Below, piece by piece: positions 22,791 through 34,408 of a stretch of DNA of 64,000 nucleotides (positions are counted from its first letter, which is position 1; the number at the start of each line of letters is the position of its first letter). Location: the NCBI GenBank assembly GCA_903772945.1, contig CAICTM010000195.1, positions 29,836-93,835 on the forward strand, in the 5' to 3' direction. This DNA is from Seminavis robusta (taxonomy: Eukaryota > Bacillariophyta > Bacillariophyceae > Naviculales > Naviculaceae). Made by a program: the position numbers and the translations under genes. Below the pieces are notes generated by a model, which made no database searches, was not told where the DNA came from, and worked only from the letters and a program-made list of their open reading frames with translations.

Positions 22791-25591
22791 ATGGCCGAGG
22801 AACTAGTAGCTGGAGGTTACTGTGCCTCAAACCCCGCAACATTCCCATGTAACCTGACTGCCTTTAATGCAGCCTTTATCGGCGCTATCGCCTCTTTGGC
22901 GGGGGGTATCATGGTGGTCTGTCTGAACATGAGGGTATGTGTGTGACCATTGTGGCTCTTTGGACATGGCATTTTCAGCGGGAATCGAATCGAATATCTC
23001 AATAGGGTATCGTCTCCTGATGGCATCTCACTTTTGCCACCATGCATCAATCGTCCTTTCCTTGTCCCACAGATCAAAAAGTCACCGCGTGGAAATGACT
23101 TGATGAACAAAATCTCGGACCAAATTAGTGTCGGTGCCAAGGCTTTCCTGACGACCGAATACAAGTACCTGACTGTCTATATGCTTATAGTAGCCACCAT
23201 CCTCTTCCTCCTCTATTTCCTCGATCCTCCGTCGGGACATTGGGCCGATGGTCTTCGGTATTCCCTCTGCTTTTTGGCGGGAGGCTTTCTCTCGGCATCG
23301 GCCGGGTGGAGAGGAATGGCAACAGCCACGGTAGGTGTTTCTTTGTTTGTGTTTTGTCACGGCATGGATATTTCTTTTACAGCATCATCATATGTGAAGA
23401 CTGATGTGCCATTGGCATTCTTATCATGCTTTTTCATTTCTTTTAGGACGCCAATGTTCGGACCACAGAAGCCGCTGATAAGCAAGGTCTTGCCATGGCG
23501 CTCTTTGTAGCTGTCACGGGAGGATCCGTCATGGGCTTCACTGTGGTCGTTTTTGGTTTGCTGGGAATCTCCCTCTCTTATTACCTATCTTCATTGGGGT
23601 ATGATGACGCTACCGTTTCAGAGATTGATAAACTCATCTACGCCGCCGATGCCGTCGCTGCTTTTGGGTTTGGAGCTTCCAGCATTGCCCTTTTTGCCCG
23701 CGTCGCGGGGGGAATCTACACAAAAGCTGCAGATATTGGAGCTGATTTGGTTGGAAAAGTGGAGATGGATATCCCCGAGGATGATCCCAGAAATCCTGCT
23801 GTGATTGCAGATAATGTTGGAGACAATGTGTAAGTTGTTTTGTGGCTGGTACACATACATGATGCTTCGATTTCATGGTGAAGCTAATGTTGCATCTTTT
23901 GCTACATCGGGACCCATTGAATGATTGATTAGTGGAGACGTTGCTGGAATGGGAGCGGATCTCTTTGAATCTTACGTTGGCGGAATAATTGCGGCCGTCA
24001 CACTTGCAAACGGAGACATTGCCCTGATCATGCTCCCCTTTTATGTCGCTGGAGCCGGCATCATCTCGGCTGTAGTTGGATACTTCGCAATGGGAGTCAA
24101 TGATGATGCCAATCAAAAAGACCTTCTTTGGGCTCTCACGAAGGGAAATCTTGTTTCAAGTGTTCTGGTGATTGGTATTACAGCAGCCGTTGTAGCACAA
24201 CTGTTTGAAGGAAGAGAAGAAGATGGATGGAAGATCCTTGGGTGCATCATCTTGGGTTTAGTTTCTGGTGCTTCCATTGGAAAGGTCACCGAGTACTTTA
24301 CTTCGTATGAGTACGCCCCTACGCAGTCTATCACCAACGCGGCTGCTACTGGCCCAGCAAGTGTCATTATTCAGGGTCTTGGTATCGGAATGATTTCATG
24401 TGTCTTCCCTGTGCTTATCCTCGTCACGACCACCTTGATCTGTAATGCTCTTTCTGGCGGGTATGGTGTTGCCATCTCCGGGGTTGGAATGCTTTCAACG
24501 TTGGGAGTTACTCTTGCAGCCGATGCCTTCGGACCGATTGCCGATAATGCAGGTATGTTGTGCATGCTGGTCGACTGAAGTTCCTAGCTAGCGGCAATTC
24601 TCATCTTTGTCCTTTTTACCAGGTGGAATTGCCGAAATGGCTGGAATGGAGGAAAGGGTCCGTGCCACCACCGATGCAATTGATGCACTTGGAAACACAA
24701 CTGCGGCTACCGGAAAGGGATTTGCAATCGGTTCGGCTGTCTTGACGGCTCTGTCACTTTTGACAGCGTTTACCACAAAGGCTGACATCGGAGATGTTCA
24801 CATCGGAGAGCCAGTTGTTCTTAGTGGTGTTATTATTGGGGCTATGCTTCCTTTCCTCTTTGCAGCTCTGACGATGCTCTCGGTGCAAAAGGTCAGTTTC
24901 TCGTCGTGAGATGTATGAGGCTTTCGTTTCTCGTGCGTAGAAGCCTCACTGTCTTGTTCCGATTTAGGCTGCCGCTGCCATCATCATTGAAGTGCGTCGG
25001 CAATTCAAGGAAATTCCTGGTCTTCGGGAAGGCACTGCTGAAGCCGACTTCCAAAAGGTTATCGAAATCTCAACAAAGAGCTCCGTTGAAGAGATGTTTC
25101 TTCCTGGCGTTTACGCGATATTCTCTCCGCTGACCATTGGTTTCCTCATTGGACCGAGATGTCTGACAGGCCTTTTGGGTGGATCGATTGCTACGGGTTG
25201 TATGATGGCCTTGATGATGGCCAACGCTGGTGGTGCTTGGGACAACGCAAAGAAATATATTGAGATCGAAGGGGCTCACGGCGGCAAAGGCACAGAGATT
25301 CACCGTGCAACTGTGGTGGGAGATACCGTTGGTGATCCGTTCAAGGATACAAGCGGCCCATCGCTGAACATTTTGATCAAACTGATGAGTATCATCTCTC
25401 TGACAATGGCCCCAATGGTGAAGGGCCAGGAGGATTGGCATGAGTGGTGGTGGGGCATGATTCCTTTGTCGATCATGCTTCTTTCGACGGCAGTGGCCTA
25501 TCACTTCTTGTGGAAGAAGGCACCCAGCTATGCCAATGATCTGGAGCTCACCACAGAGAAGCTCGACGAGGCGGATGCAGCTATCGCATAG
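22791..25591 (+). CDS. Membrane H+-translocating pyrophosphatase, K+-dependent type
   Basis: Six exons, 22791-22934, 23073-23330, 23447-23829, 23933-24552, 24623-24891 and 24968-25591, give 765 aa with all phases matching. The pyrophosphate site is intact: [11 protein letters not shown] then [23 protein letters not shown], joined across intron 3. [16 protein letters not shown] has Ala and not Lys at the position that separates the two classes, so this is the K+-stimulated type I enzyme. [21 protein letters not shown] near the C-terminus is the third pyrophosphate/metal-binding block. About 15-16 membrane spans are expected. It pumps protons into vacuoles or acidocalcisome-like compartments using PPi. 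Confidence 0.95.
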
Positions 25592-25915
25592 AATGTTGTT
25601 CAGGCCATTTTCTCAAATTGTGGAGACAGTGAGAATGCCTTCGTTTAGCAACAAAAGACATCGTAGTTCAGGTACCGGTTACATAACACACCTTTTCATA
25701 ATACTTTGTGTAAAGCAATTGTTACCAAGGGCTTCTTTAAAGCCTGCGTCCAATGGTGACGACTTTGAAGAACAGCCTGTGCGTTGGTCATTTTGATTGA
25801 TTTACACACTAGCACCCTCCCAACACAGAATCACTTTGCAAAATAATGTAGTTTTGATTATGACAGTACATGTATTTAACTACCAGCTAGCCAGCTCCCT
25901 CATTGGTCTCGCTTC
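25592..25915. other. Short convergent intergenic region
   Basis: 3' regions of the H+-PPase and the Cys/His-module gene. Nothing else seen. Confidence 0.4.
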
Positions 25916-27979
25916 TTATCCCGCTTTGGGCGACGACCGTTTCAGCTCGTGCGCGGCTCGGACGGCCGGGTCAGTCGCAGCAAGGATGAGAGCTTCCATG
26001 CCTTCTGGAACTACCGATACCTCTTCGCCCTTCTTGGAAACATGTTTGCCTAGCTGCGGCTGGCGAAAGCGGATCCCTTCGGAGGTGTCACAAAGTCCCA
26101 TTCGAAGTGCAGAATCATGGTAGTATTGCGCAGTCGAATTGGAGACACGGGGACGGGGAGCCGAGTCGACGCGAGATCGTTTCCCTTCAGAACTATTCGG
26201 AGATGAAACTAATTGTTGAAATTCTTCTCGTGCCTCCTTGGGCATGCCCTTGCATTGCTTGAAGTGATCAAACTTCATGTTCGACACGGCATGGTAGACA
26301 CCGCCGACTGAAGGCGGGAAGCAAATGGCGCGCTTCACTCGATCCTTGATAGGGAGTCTTGCACAGTACATGCATCGGAGCCCAACTTGACCAAGGACAA
26401 TGGGCTTCTTTCTTCCAGGCGCCGGCGCCGCAAGGTCTTGTTCATTAGCAGCAAACACCTCAACATGACGCCGAACAAAGCAATGGATAGGAGCCAAGTA
26501 GTGTTTGTCCATCTCTGAAGCAAGATGGGCTTTACCACTCTTGGACTGCTCTTGCGGGCCAGCTTGTTCCTTAACGATGTCTTGGGGGGAGGTGACGACA
26601 GCCAACGGCAGTCTGGTCTCCTTGCACAGGACAGAACTTGCAACCTGATGGGAAATACTTGCAGAAGCCTTGGGTGCCATGGTTTGGACCTTGAAGTTGG
26701 CAGCGGCCGGTACAGCGTTCGCGTGAGCATATGCAGGTACCAGGTTGCCCATCAGCATGCTCTGGAGAGCATTGTGTTGAGACATTGTCGCGAACGTCAG
26801 GGACGGATGTTGTCTGCCATCATCAGGAACGACAACCCGCGACTGACTCGAGACATAGATACCACCTTTTCCATCTTCCAATCCAAGTTCACGAGCACTA
26901 TCATGATAGTATTGGGCTGTGGAAGCGCTAGCACTTCCAATCCTCTTGGATTCCTTGTTGGACTTATTTTGTAGCACACTCTCATCCTTGAGTTCATTGA
27001 ACTTCTGATGAAGTCCCTGGGGCATTTGGGAACAGGGGAAGTGGGCGAACTTCATGTCTGAGACAGAATGATATACCCTGCCAACCGAGGAAGGATAACA
27101 CACGGCTCTCTTCTTGCGTTCTCTGGGCTTTTGATGCTTGCAGTGGATGCAGCGAAGGCCAACTTGCCTGAGCTGGATGGGGATGCGCCGACCAGGGGCA
27201 GGCTGCTTGAGGTCTTCTTCAGAGGCTTCAAATACTTCAATCTGCTGCCTGACAAAAATATGGAGAGGACTTAGCACAGGACTATCTTTCGATGTTGCCA
27301 AGAGCAGCACCTGTTGGGGCTTTGGCTGAGCCTGGGACCCCCCTGAGGGAGGGATGGGCGACGGAGGCTTGTCCAAGCATGTTCGCTTGTTCTGTGGGAA
27401 GGCAGAGGTTTTAGTATCCACAGAGACAAACGAGATGGTGCGCTTGAAGCCACTTAGCTTCCCATTTGTGGGAGGCAAAAAAGTTTCGGGAGAGGGCTGG
27501 AGGACAAACTGCGAAACAGAAGCAGAAGATTCATGGCCGTGAACCTCGTCAACTCTTGCAGAGACCTTTTTAGCAACAACCACAGTTGGCTTTGATTGAG
27601 GAGGCTCGCCGTCGTGTGTCTCATCATCCCCTTTTCGAGAAAGAGATTGAAAAGGATGAAATTGAGCCGATGAGATGGAACTAGTGGTGCTACCGGTACC
27701 CAGGGATGACACAGACACTGATACCGGCGGGGGTATGTGACTGACTAATCGCGAAGGCTCTCGCGAAGGCTCTTTTGGAGGGGAAACAACAGCGCCATTG
27801 CCATCTTTGCTGCCCTGAGAAGCCCACGTTAACCCCACCACCTCGGTCTCCGCCTTCTGAAGGTTTCGTCGCTTGATTATACTCAGCATTCTTAGCTTGA
27901 GAATAGGTTTTGTGATGGGAGTAGCAGCAGCAGTTGTTGTGTTACAACGATTCATGTAGGACAGCAGAGGAAGCTTCAT
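25916..27979 (-). CDS. Protein with two copies of a Cys/His module, function unknown
   Basis: 687 aa, no intron evident. It contains two copies of a module of about 130 residues (about 239-370 and 494-630). Each has HxFVRxxxEVFxAxExDL, PAPGRxxPIxLxQVGLRC, CxxC, an Arg/Lys patch with KRAxC, SVGxVYHxVSxMKxxHFxxC, then STAQYYHDSA...GL.D...GI. The spaced CxxC...C...HxxxC residues suggest metal binding. The remainder is low-complexity, rich in Ser, Pro and Gln, with basic stretches (KRRN, RERKKR), which would fit a nuclear protein. I do not recognise a named domain. A smaller protein at 44874-45947 shares the general CxxC/FP-S/H-x-C logic. Start at the first ATG (27977-27979). Confidence 0.75.
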   Translation of the reverse strand: MKLPLLSYMNRCNTTTAAATPITKPILKLRMLSIIKRRNLQKAETEVVGLTWASQGSKDGNGAVVSPPKEPSREPSRLVSHIPPPVSVSVSSLGTGSTTSSISSAQFHPFQSLSRKGDDETHDGEPPQSKPTVVVAKKVSARVDEVHGHESSASVSQFVLQPSPETFLPPTNGKLSGFKRTISFVSVDTKTSAFPQNKRTCLDKPPSPIPPSGGSQAQPKPQQVLLLATSKDSPVLSPLHIFVRQQIEVFEASEEDLKQPAPGRRIPIQLRQVGLRCIHCKHQKPRERKKRAVCYPSSVGRVYHSVSDMKFAHFPCSQMPQGLHQKFNELKDESVLQNKSNKESKRIGSASASTAQYYHDSARELGLEDGKGGIYVSSQSRVVVPDDGRQHPSLTFATMSQHNALQSMLMGNLVPAYAHANAVPAAANFKVQTMAPKASASISHQVASSVLCKETRLPLAVVTSPQDIVKEQAGPQEQSKSGKAHLASEMDKHYLAPIHCFVRRHVEVFAANEQDLAAPAPGRKKPIVLGQVGLRCMYCARLPIKDRVKRAICFPPSVGGVYHAVSNMKFDHFKQCKGMPKEAREEFQQLVSSPNSSEGKRSRVDSAPRPRVSNSTAQYYHDSALRMGLCDTSEGIRFRQPQLGKHVSKKGEEVSVVPEGMEALILAATDPAVRAAHELKRSSPKAG

Positions 27980-28308
27980 CAGCTGGGAGCGAGATTCGTT
28001 CTAGATTCATTGGTCAAAGCAGAACTTCTATCGCACTTTAGTGTTTTGTTGTCACTGATACTACCGATGCTTTGGTAATTCCGGTGAGACTTCTATGATA
28101 GAGAGCGGGCAAGATTTGATACCATGGTACCGTACCATGCAATTTTGAATGTATTACATGTATCGATTGAATTGACATTCATTTCCAAGTTGACGGTAAT
28201 GAAATATCGACTTCGGCACGCTAAAGATTTTGAGCTGCGTTGCAGTCTCGCTCAGCTGAACGCCCAGAACTCCACTGAACGTCTCCAAGAAATCGAATCG
28301 AATCTACT

Positions 28309-28370
28309 GTAGCTAGCTACCAGAACTACTACTAGCTAGTACTACTAGCTAGCTAGCTAGCTAGCGAGCT
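28309..28370. repeat. (AGCT/CTAG)n palindromic tract
   Basis: A 60-bp stretch dominated by AGCTAGCT and ACTACTAGCT units. It is self-complementary at many registers. Similar shorter tracts lie at 13671-13688, 34064-34076, 52734-52750 and 57228-57240. Confidence 0.75.
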
Positions 28371-28382
28371 TTCAGGTCGAAT

Positions 28383-28676
28383 CGAATCTCCCGCTAGGTC
28401 CGTTTTTTCATTATTGCTTCTCCAAGATTTGGGCCCTTTCATGCGTCCAGATTCGCTTCAGCAGTTTCCTCGCTGCCTGGTTGCAATTGGAGTTGCGATT
28501 GGAGTTGTCTAAAAGTAGGAACCTCTCAAGCCTTTCGTAACCACGAATCTCCCGCTGGGTCCATTGCTGCTACACGATTTGGGTGCTTTCACCGGTTGCT
28601 TCAGGTTCGCTTTACTAGCAGTGTCCCCGCTGCCAAGGCGGCCTGGTTGCAATGTGAGTTGCAATTGGAGTTGTCT
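28383..28676. repeat. Degenerate tandem duplication, unit about 130 bp
   Basis: Unit 1 (28383-28510) and unit 2 (28544-28676) share, in order, CGAATCTCCCGCTxGGTCC, a GATTTGGG block followed by CTTTCA, TTCGCTT, CGCTGCC, GCCTGGTTGCAAT and GCAATTGGAGTTGTCT or close variants. No coding potential is apparent. Confidence 0.65.
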
Positions 28677-29608
28677 AGCTATAGTCTTTTTTGGAGTATA
28701 CCAGTGCGCAATGGCTCAGTTTTGCCCCGAAGATTCGTTGGCAGCCATGTAAGTGCAGTCAGACTCTCTATTGGCGCAACCAAAAACTTTGAGACCTTAC
28801 AGTATGGGTGACGCTGCTGGATAGCAATTGGGGTACATTAGAGAATTGGCTGTACGGTGCGAGTACATGTAGTAGGATCTTCACAACGCAACAATACCAA
28901 AACTAACTGCAAACAGAAGTTTGAAGACTTGTTTCTTTACAAAGTTTTTTAAAACGGATATATTATATATTAATTATGATCCTTTGCTTTGCTTGTTATC
29001 AGGACCTTTGGTGTCATCCTCTTCCCACTTCAAGCATAACATTCAAAGATCCACTCTACCGGTACTGGCCACAATTCGTTTAACTGTCTAGCTAAGCTAC
29101 TCAAGTAGTAGTCCTTTTGATCAACCGCAGTCTCCCAACCTTTTAGCTTTCATGACCCTTTCCCCCCTCCCAACTCTCCCAACTCTCCCAATTCAAACAT
29201 TTTGTAATTTCCGCATTTCAACGAAACTAGCTAGCAAAAGCGCGACTGAATTATGTTAATTTTACTTTTTCAGACACCATTTTGCCCTCTTTTCTGAAAT
29301 CCAATTTTGACCCTATCCTTCAGAAACGTAATCTCTGCGAAAGAGGTGTTCTTGTGACAGGGTAGTTAGAGTAAATCAATAATAAACGATTCAAGTGACT
29401 TGAAAACAAATTTTACCGCAACCACTTCCATCTCAAAGCTGCCGATTTACCTTTTATCTCACCGTAGTCTATTCTACCGGTAGTATTATTGTCATTGCAC
29501 GAAACAAGCTAAGAAAGCTTTGTTACTACAGTACGGTACATCTCATCAATAGAGGGTAGACTACAGCTGTCTAGTAGAGAGCTAGCTAGAGCAACCTGTT
29601 GAGGAAGT

Positions 29609-31576
29609 ATGACAAAGAAAGAAGGACCGAAAACCACTGATAAGAAGTCCTCGAAGAAGCCTGTTCGTCAAGAGGACGACTCTCACTCAGATGATGACGA
29701 CTATGACGATCCCAATGCGAGCTTGTTGAATCGAAAATCAATGCGGCGGTCCGGCAAGAATACTGAATTCGATCCTCTCTCTTCCAGTTGGGGTGGCCAG
29801 AATCCAAGAGAATGGCAGAGACCGTATTGGCTTGGTGGGAGTCTCTGTCTTATTTTGTTTGCCTTTTGGATGTTGGATTCATTAAAAGATCCAATATTTG
29901 GTGATTTGGTGAATGGAAATCTTCAAAGACATCAACCCATTGCCAAATTGGTCAGTGTGGCGACCACATTGGCGTTAGTGGTTTTTCTGGAGTATTTATC
30001 CCATGCCAAAAAAGAAAGGCAACGACGGCTGGAAGCTCTGCGACAACGGAGCAATGAAAGTGTACTTGAGGGTGGAGGCACTTGGACGCGAATGGGGTTT
30101 CAAGATGATGAAGAACCCCCCGAAGTGCAAAATGGAAATGCAGAAAGTACGACATTGATATACATTCTGGTAGCATATTCCGCTGTATTTGCTTTGATTG
30201 CAAGGGTTCTTCAGTATCGAACCAGCAGAAATGGCAGTGCCCCTGACACGGACTTTGCTGAGGACGTATTGACATCTTGGCACTTTGTGGGTTACTTCCT
30301 TTATGCGACAATCGAATCCTTCGGTTCTTTAGCTGTGGCTTCATTTTGGAGCTTTACAAACACTACTTTGTCATTGGAAGACGCCCAAAGGTACTACGGG
30401 ATCATTATTGCATTGGCCCAGCTGGGGGCTGTGGGAGGTTCCACAATGGTGACAACAGACTACCCCGATACTTCGCTGCTTGTCTTGGCGAGCCTGGCTA
30501 TAATCTTGCATCTCGTTGTCATGGCAATGTACCAACACCGTTTTCGACCAACAAACATCCAAGCCATTGTGGCAAGCAATACCGGAGACCTCTCAGAAGT
30601 GGTAGAACCGTTTGCCAACAGCAATCGCCGACAAAGTCTCCAATCGTTGATCTCTGCTGCATCATCTGCAAACGAAGAATCCGCGCTTTGGTCCGGTATT
30701 CATCTCATTTTGCGGCACAACTATGTACTTTTACTCCTGGGCGTATCGTGCCTATATGAAGTGTCACTCACTTGCCTGGACTATCAGATGAAGATGATTG
30801 GTTTTGAGCGCTTTCAAAACTCAGATCACGACGGCGGCTTAAGCTTTGAAGATTTTATGGGACACTTTGGGCAGATTGTAAATGCGACAAGCTTGTGCCT
30901 CTCGCTTTTTGGGTTTAACTTCCTCATCCGACGGCTGGGGTTGCGGTACACTCTCCGTTTGTTTCCCACGCTCTTGGTCATTGCTACGGTTGTGGCATTC
31001 GTTGCATTCCCCGGAAATCTCTACGTCTTGTTTACGTCCATGTCGCTCCTGAAGGCAATGACCTATTCAATTCACGATCCTTCGACAGAATTGCTTTATC
31101 TGCCAACATCCAACACAATAAAGTTCAAGGCCAAATTTTGGATTGATATCGTTGGAGCCAGAGTTGCAAAAGCCATCGGAAGCACAATCAACACATATGC
31201 CGGTAGCGTGGATCGGAGCGTCAGTGTAGGCAGCGTTCCAAGCTTTTTGACGGCAGTTCTGCTTTGGGCGGCTTGTTACTATATTGGGAACGACTTTGAT
31301 CATCTCATTGAGACCGGGACCATTGTGGGTGTTGGGAATGGAGATGTTCCACCTAGACGCTTTACAACGACACCAAACGATGACATTCACAGTGGTATTT
31401 ACTTGCATGACGGTGACGAAAAAGGTGATCTTGATGGTGTCGCAACTGCGGAAGACGAAGCAGACTTTGTGGCTCAGAGCGGCACTGACCTACTACAAGA
31501 TTCCTCCATAGAACTGAATGAGCTGAACTCAGCTATGTCATTCCAGGATCCCGGAACAAGGCGGGTGTCCGTGTAA
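29609..31576 (+). CDS. TLC-type ATP/ADP (nucleotide) transporter family protein
   Basis: 655 aa, single exon. A charged N-terminus (about residues 1-70) precedes about 11-12 hydrophobic segments. YFLYATIESFGSLAVASFWSF with TTLSLEDAQRYYG, and near the end STELLYLPTSNTIKFKAK followed by DIVGARVAKAIGS, match the chlamydial/rickettsial/plastid nucleotide transporter family. Members exchange ATP and ADP or import nucleotides. No plastid-type presequence is visible, so location is uncertain. Residues 404-415 (NSDHDGGLSFED) read like a single EF-hand loop in a segment between membrane spans. The C-terminal 60 residues are acidic and likely cytosolic. Confidence 0.8.
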   Translation: MTKKEGPKTTDKKSSKKPVRQEDDSHSDDDDYDDPNASLLNRKSMRRSGKNTEFDPLSSSWGGQNPREWQRPYWLGGSLCLILFAFWMLDSLKDPIFGDLVNGNLQRHQPIAKLVSVATTLALVVFLEYLSHAKKERQRRLEALRQRSNESVLEGGGTWTRMGFQDDEEPPEVQNGNAESTTLIYILVAYSAVFALIARVLQYRTSRNGSAPDTDFAEDVLTSWHFVGYFLYATIESFGSLAVASFWSFTNTTLSLEDAQRYYGIIIALAQLGAVGGSTMVTTDYPDTSLLVLASLAIILHLVVMAMYQHRFRPTNIQAIVASNTGDLSEVVEPFANSNRRQSLQSLISAASSANEESALWSGIHLILRHNYVLLLLGVSCLYEVSLTCLDYQMKMIGFERFQNSDHDGGLSFEDFMGHFGQIVNATSLCLSLFGFNFLIRRLGLRYTLRLFPTLLVIATVVAFVAFPGNLYVLFTSMSLLKAMTYSIHDPSTELLYLPTSNTIKFKAKFWIDIVGARVAKAIGSTINTYAGSVDRSVSVGSVPSFLTAVLLWAACYYIGNDFDHLIETGTIVGVGNGDVPPRRFTTTPNDDIHSGIYLHDGDEKGDLDGVATAEDEADFVAQSGTDLLQDSSIELNELNSAMSFQDPGTRRVSV

Positions 31577-31772
31577 AGCATCTACAAGGCTTATTTTGAT
31601 GAGACATGTAACTAATGTAGGCCGTACGGTATTTCGGGACTCAGGGTGTCCTGCCGTTGTGGGTTCACTTGGCAATCTAAGGTTTCTTCTCTAAAGCCGC
31701 ATGGCTCTTGCTTGGCCCTGACTCCTACGAAAACGAACCGCAGACAGCGCCAAGGTCCTGCACCTATTCTAT

Positions 31773-33614
31773 CTAGGAGTAGAAACAGTTCTTGGGCTGG
31801 CAGCATGTCGCGGGACATTCATTTTTGTCGCAATCTAGACTGAACTCTGAAAAGGCAGCCTCACTTCGACGGGGACCAGCCGAGCAGTATACTTCTGGAT
31901 AAGGTCCCTCGAAATCGTTGTATTGTATGAACAGAAGGGCTGTTGTGTGGTCGAGTACCAGTATGGGAAGCGGCAAAGGAAGAAGGGAATAGATTAGAAA
32001 AATACAGAGAAAATATTATAGAGTGCGCAGCAGAATCAACCACCAAACCTTACCAAGGGCTCCATTGTCTTGAAGATTGTCAGGGATGGGACCTGTAAAC
32101 CTGTTGCCTTGCAAATACAAGACAAAGAGATTGGGCATGCCAGCAAAGATATCTGCCGGCAAGAGTCCACCAATGGCATTGTTTTTGAGTGATATCACTG
32201 ATATTGGACTGACAAGAGCTAACGCAACGGGCAGTTCTCCCGTGAGGTTGTTTCCATCAAAATTCAGCTCTTCCACTTCAGTCTGTAAACGATTGCAGTT
32301 GACACCATACCAGTCACAATAGCTCGAGCTGGTTAACCAATTTGTATTCTTGATCCAGTCATCTCCCCCCAGTGAATAGTACAAGTTTGCCATTGCGAAT
32401 CGAGTGGCAATATCATCGGTTGGAGGTGGAAAAGCATCTTCAAACAAGGCCCAGGACATGGCACAGTCCAGAGGCGTCTCTGTACAATTTCCGTTTTCGA
32501 GTGTATCGGCATAGTATGAAGGATCGTTGACCAATGGAACTTGAGAAGTGACTGGGTTGCTTTGCCATTCATTCCTCAGAAGGGAAAGTAGTTCTTCCGG
32601 AGGTAGCGAAGTGGCCTTGGCTGTTGGTGCCATTGTGGCGGGTGGCACACTTTCTTCTGTGCTTTCACCGCCTGACGCCACGACAGCAATCACGATTATG
32701 ACAACAACAACAATGACAACAACGACGGCTGCCACCACATAGACTTCTGTCTGGCTAATATCTCCCCATCTGCCAGTTGTTTGCACATCTCTGAAATCCT
32801 TGTTGATTTCTCGCTTCTTTTGTGGTTGTTGGTCTTTTCCTTCTTCTGGTGGCTGCTTGAGCGGATCACCCCCTTCCTTTTGTTTAGTACCAAGAGGACC
32901 TTCCGTTTGCTCCGCAGGAACTCCCGCACCCATTTCTTTGGCTTTGCCTACGTCTGGTTCTTGGCTAGGCACTGCCCCTGGCTGAGAAGCCACGGCTCCA
33001 GGCATGGTTGCTGGCTGGTTTGAAGAAGCTGCAGCAGCCGTTTTTTCAGCTGCATCGGGATATATTGTACCAGATGGTGGAGCAACAGGAGGAGGCGGCG
33101 AAGGGGCAGCATCAAATATTTTTGTTGAGGGTGCCTGAGGGGGTGGCTTCAAATGACTCTGTTCTGTCATCAAAGGAGCTACCACATCAGGTGCGACAGG
33201 TGTAGTGGAATCGGGTGGGGGAGGCTTCAGTAAGCTTGGATCTGCCACCAATGGAGCAGGAGGCTCCTCACGCATGGGTTCTGCAGCTGGGACTTTTTGT
33301 GCTTCGTTAGATTGCATAGTGACCGGTTGTTTCATGTCCGTGGTATTCATAGCGCCTTCAGCTCCCTCCACGGCCTGCTGTTCTTCCACAAATTCCTCCT
33401 CTACGTTGGGCGGCCTCTCGATATCAGGAGCAGCAGCATCGTTGGGAGTTCCCATTCCAGGTTCCTCTTCTTCTGATGGCGCTGGTTGTTGGGAGTCATC
33501 TCCGATTTCGTCCTTAAAGACCTCAGGTGTGGACGATCCGAGGTCTGACTCGATCGCGGAAGGCACAACAGCCGCAGGCTTGGAATCCATCATGTCCTTA
33601 TCCTCGTCCGCCAT
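31773..33614 (-). CDS. Membrane-anchored leucine-rich-repeat protein
   Basis: Exons complement(31773-31939, 32054-33614), 1728 bp or 575 aa. The second exon completes the last repeat: NGAL+ALLFIQYNDFEGPYP. The N-terminal 285 residues are acidic and Pro-rich, low complexity. One strong transmembrane segment lies near residues 290-313 (VYVVAAVVVVIVVVVII). The outer part has GGDDWIKNTNWL...CDWYGVNC, the cap found before plant-type LRRs, then LRRs (LNFDGNNLTGELP, ISLKNNAIGGLLP, LYLQGNRFTGPIP). It ends with a Cys-rich cap (DCDKNECPATCCQPKNC). Such single-pass LRR proteins are abundant in diatoms; ligands are unknown. No kinase domain is present. Confidence 0.87.
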
Positions 33615-34408
33615 CGTCGCAGCAACAGCTACTAGATAATCAATTCAATCCTGAGCAAATAGGTTTTCTACAAGTGAGTAGTTGCCAAGAATCCTTTGAT
33701 TCTAAAGGACAGTACATGTATTACAGAGGTCCCAGAGTCTGATGTTCTTTGCCTGACTCTTGCTGCAGCTGCAATGTCATCAGTTTCGAGGAGCTTCGTT
33801 GAGTTGGTTGCTTCGGTTATGGACTATATCCCTCGTAATTTTTGGAGGCAGTCTTGCTGAAGCTGTAAGCCGTGACCCATGACTGTTGCAGTGACCCCCC
33901 CCACATCTCACCGCACATGTACAACAAAGTTGAAGAGACGACTCGACTCTTCTCCGACCCACACCTTCGACTAGAAGCCAAAAAGCAACCCACCACAGCT
34001 CCCACCACCCACCATAGATGCAACGGAGCGTACAACGCTATCTCAGATACTTAGACTAGGTGCTATAGCTAGCTAGTAGAAGAGCTGTCCAGAGTATCCT
34101 CTTCCAACTTCCAAATCTCTGGCCCAGGGATGGCACCAATTGTATGTAGTCATGTTGTAATAGCTACAAAGCTATACCGGTACCAATTGGCCCCGTAGTA
34201 GACTTTGCTTTTCTCTTGCAACGAACTATTCCCTTCTAATTACTACTACGATGCACTGTCTTGACTAGATCTTCATCAGGCAGCCCCTGGCTAGGAGGCC
34301 AGCTAGCTAGAGTGCCGCAATCTACCTTTGTCTATATTGAGAGGACACGTCTTTGCATGGTGACACTTGCTTGTTGTCAAGGCCCATGGGGCCCAACATG
34401 ACCGTTGT
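33615..34408. other. Intergenic, no gene recognised
   Basis: Upstream of the LRR gene and downstream of the secreted unknown. Contains TAGCTAGCTAG near 34064 and TACCGGTACC near 34175. Confidence 0.4.

Larger units (their letters stand above)
28000..29608. other. Long intergenic region with local repeats
   Basis: About 1.6 kb with no supported gene. It contains an AGCTAGCT-rich tract, a degenerate 130-bp tandem duplication and an AT-rich 3' half. The last few hundred bases should include the TLC transporter promoter. Confidence 0.45.

Noticed and set aside
4937-25591. Functional linkage of V-ATPase d and H+-PPase as a proton-pump cluster
   Set aside because: They are 17 kb apart with unrelated genes and transposons between, and on opposite strands. 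Chance proximity is enough.
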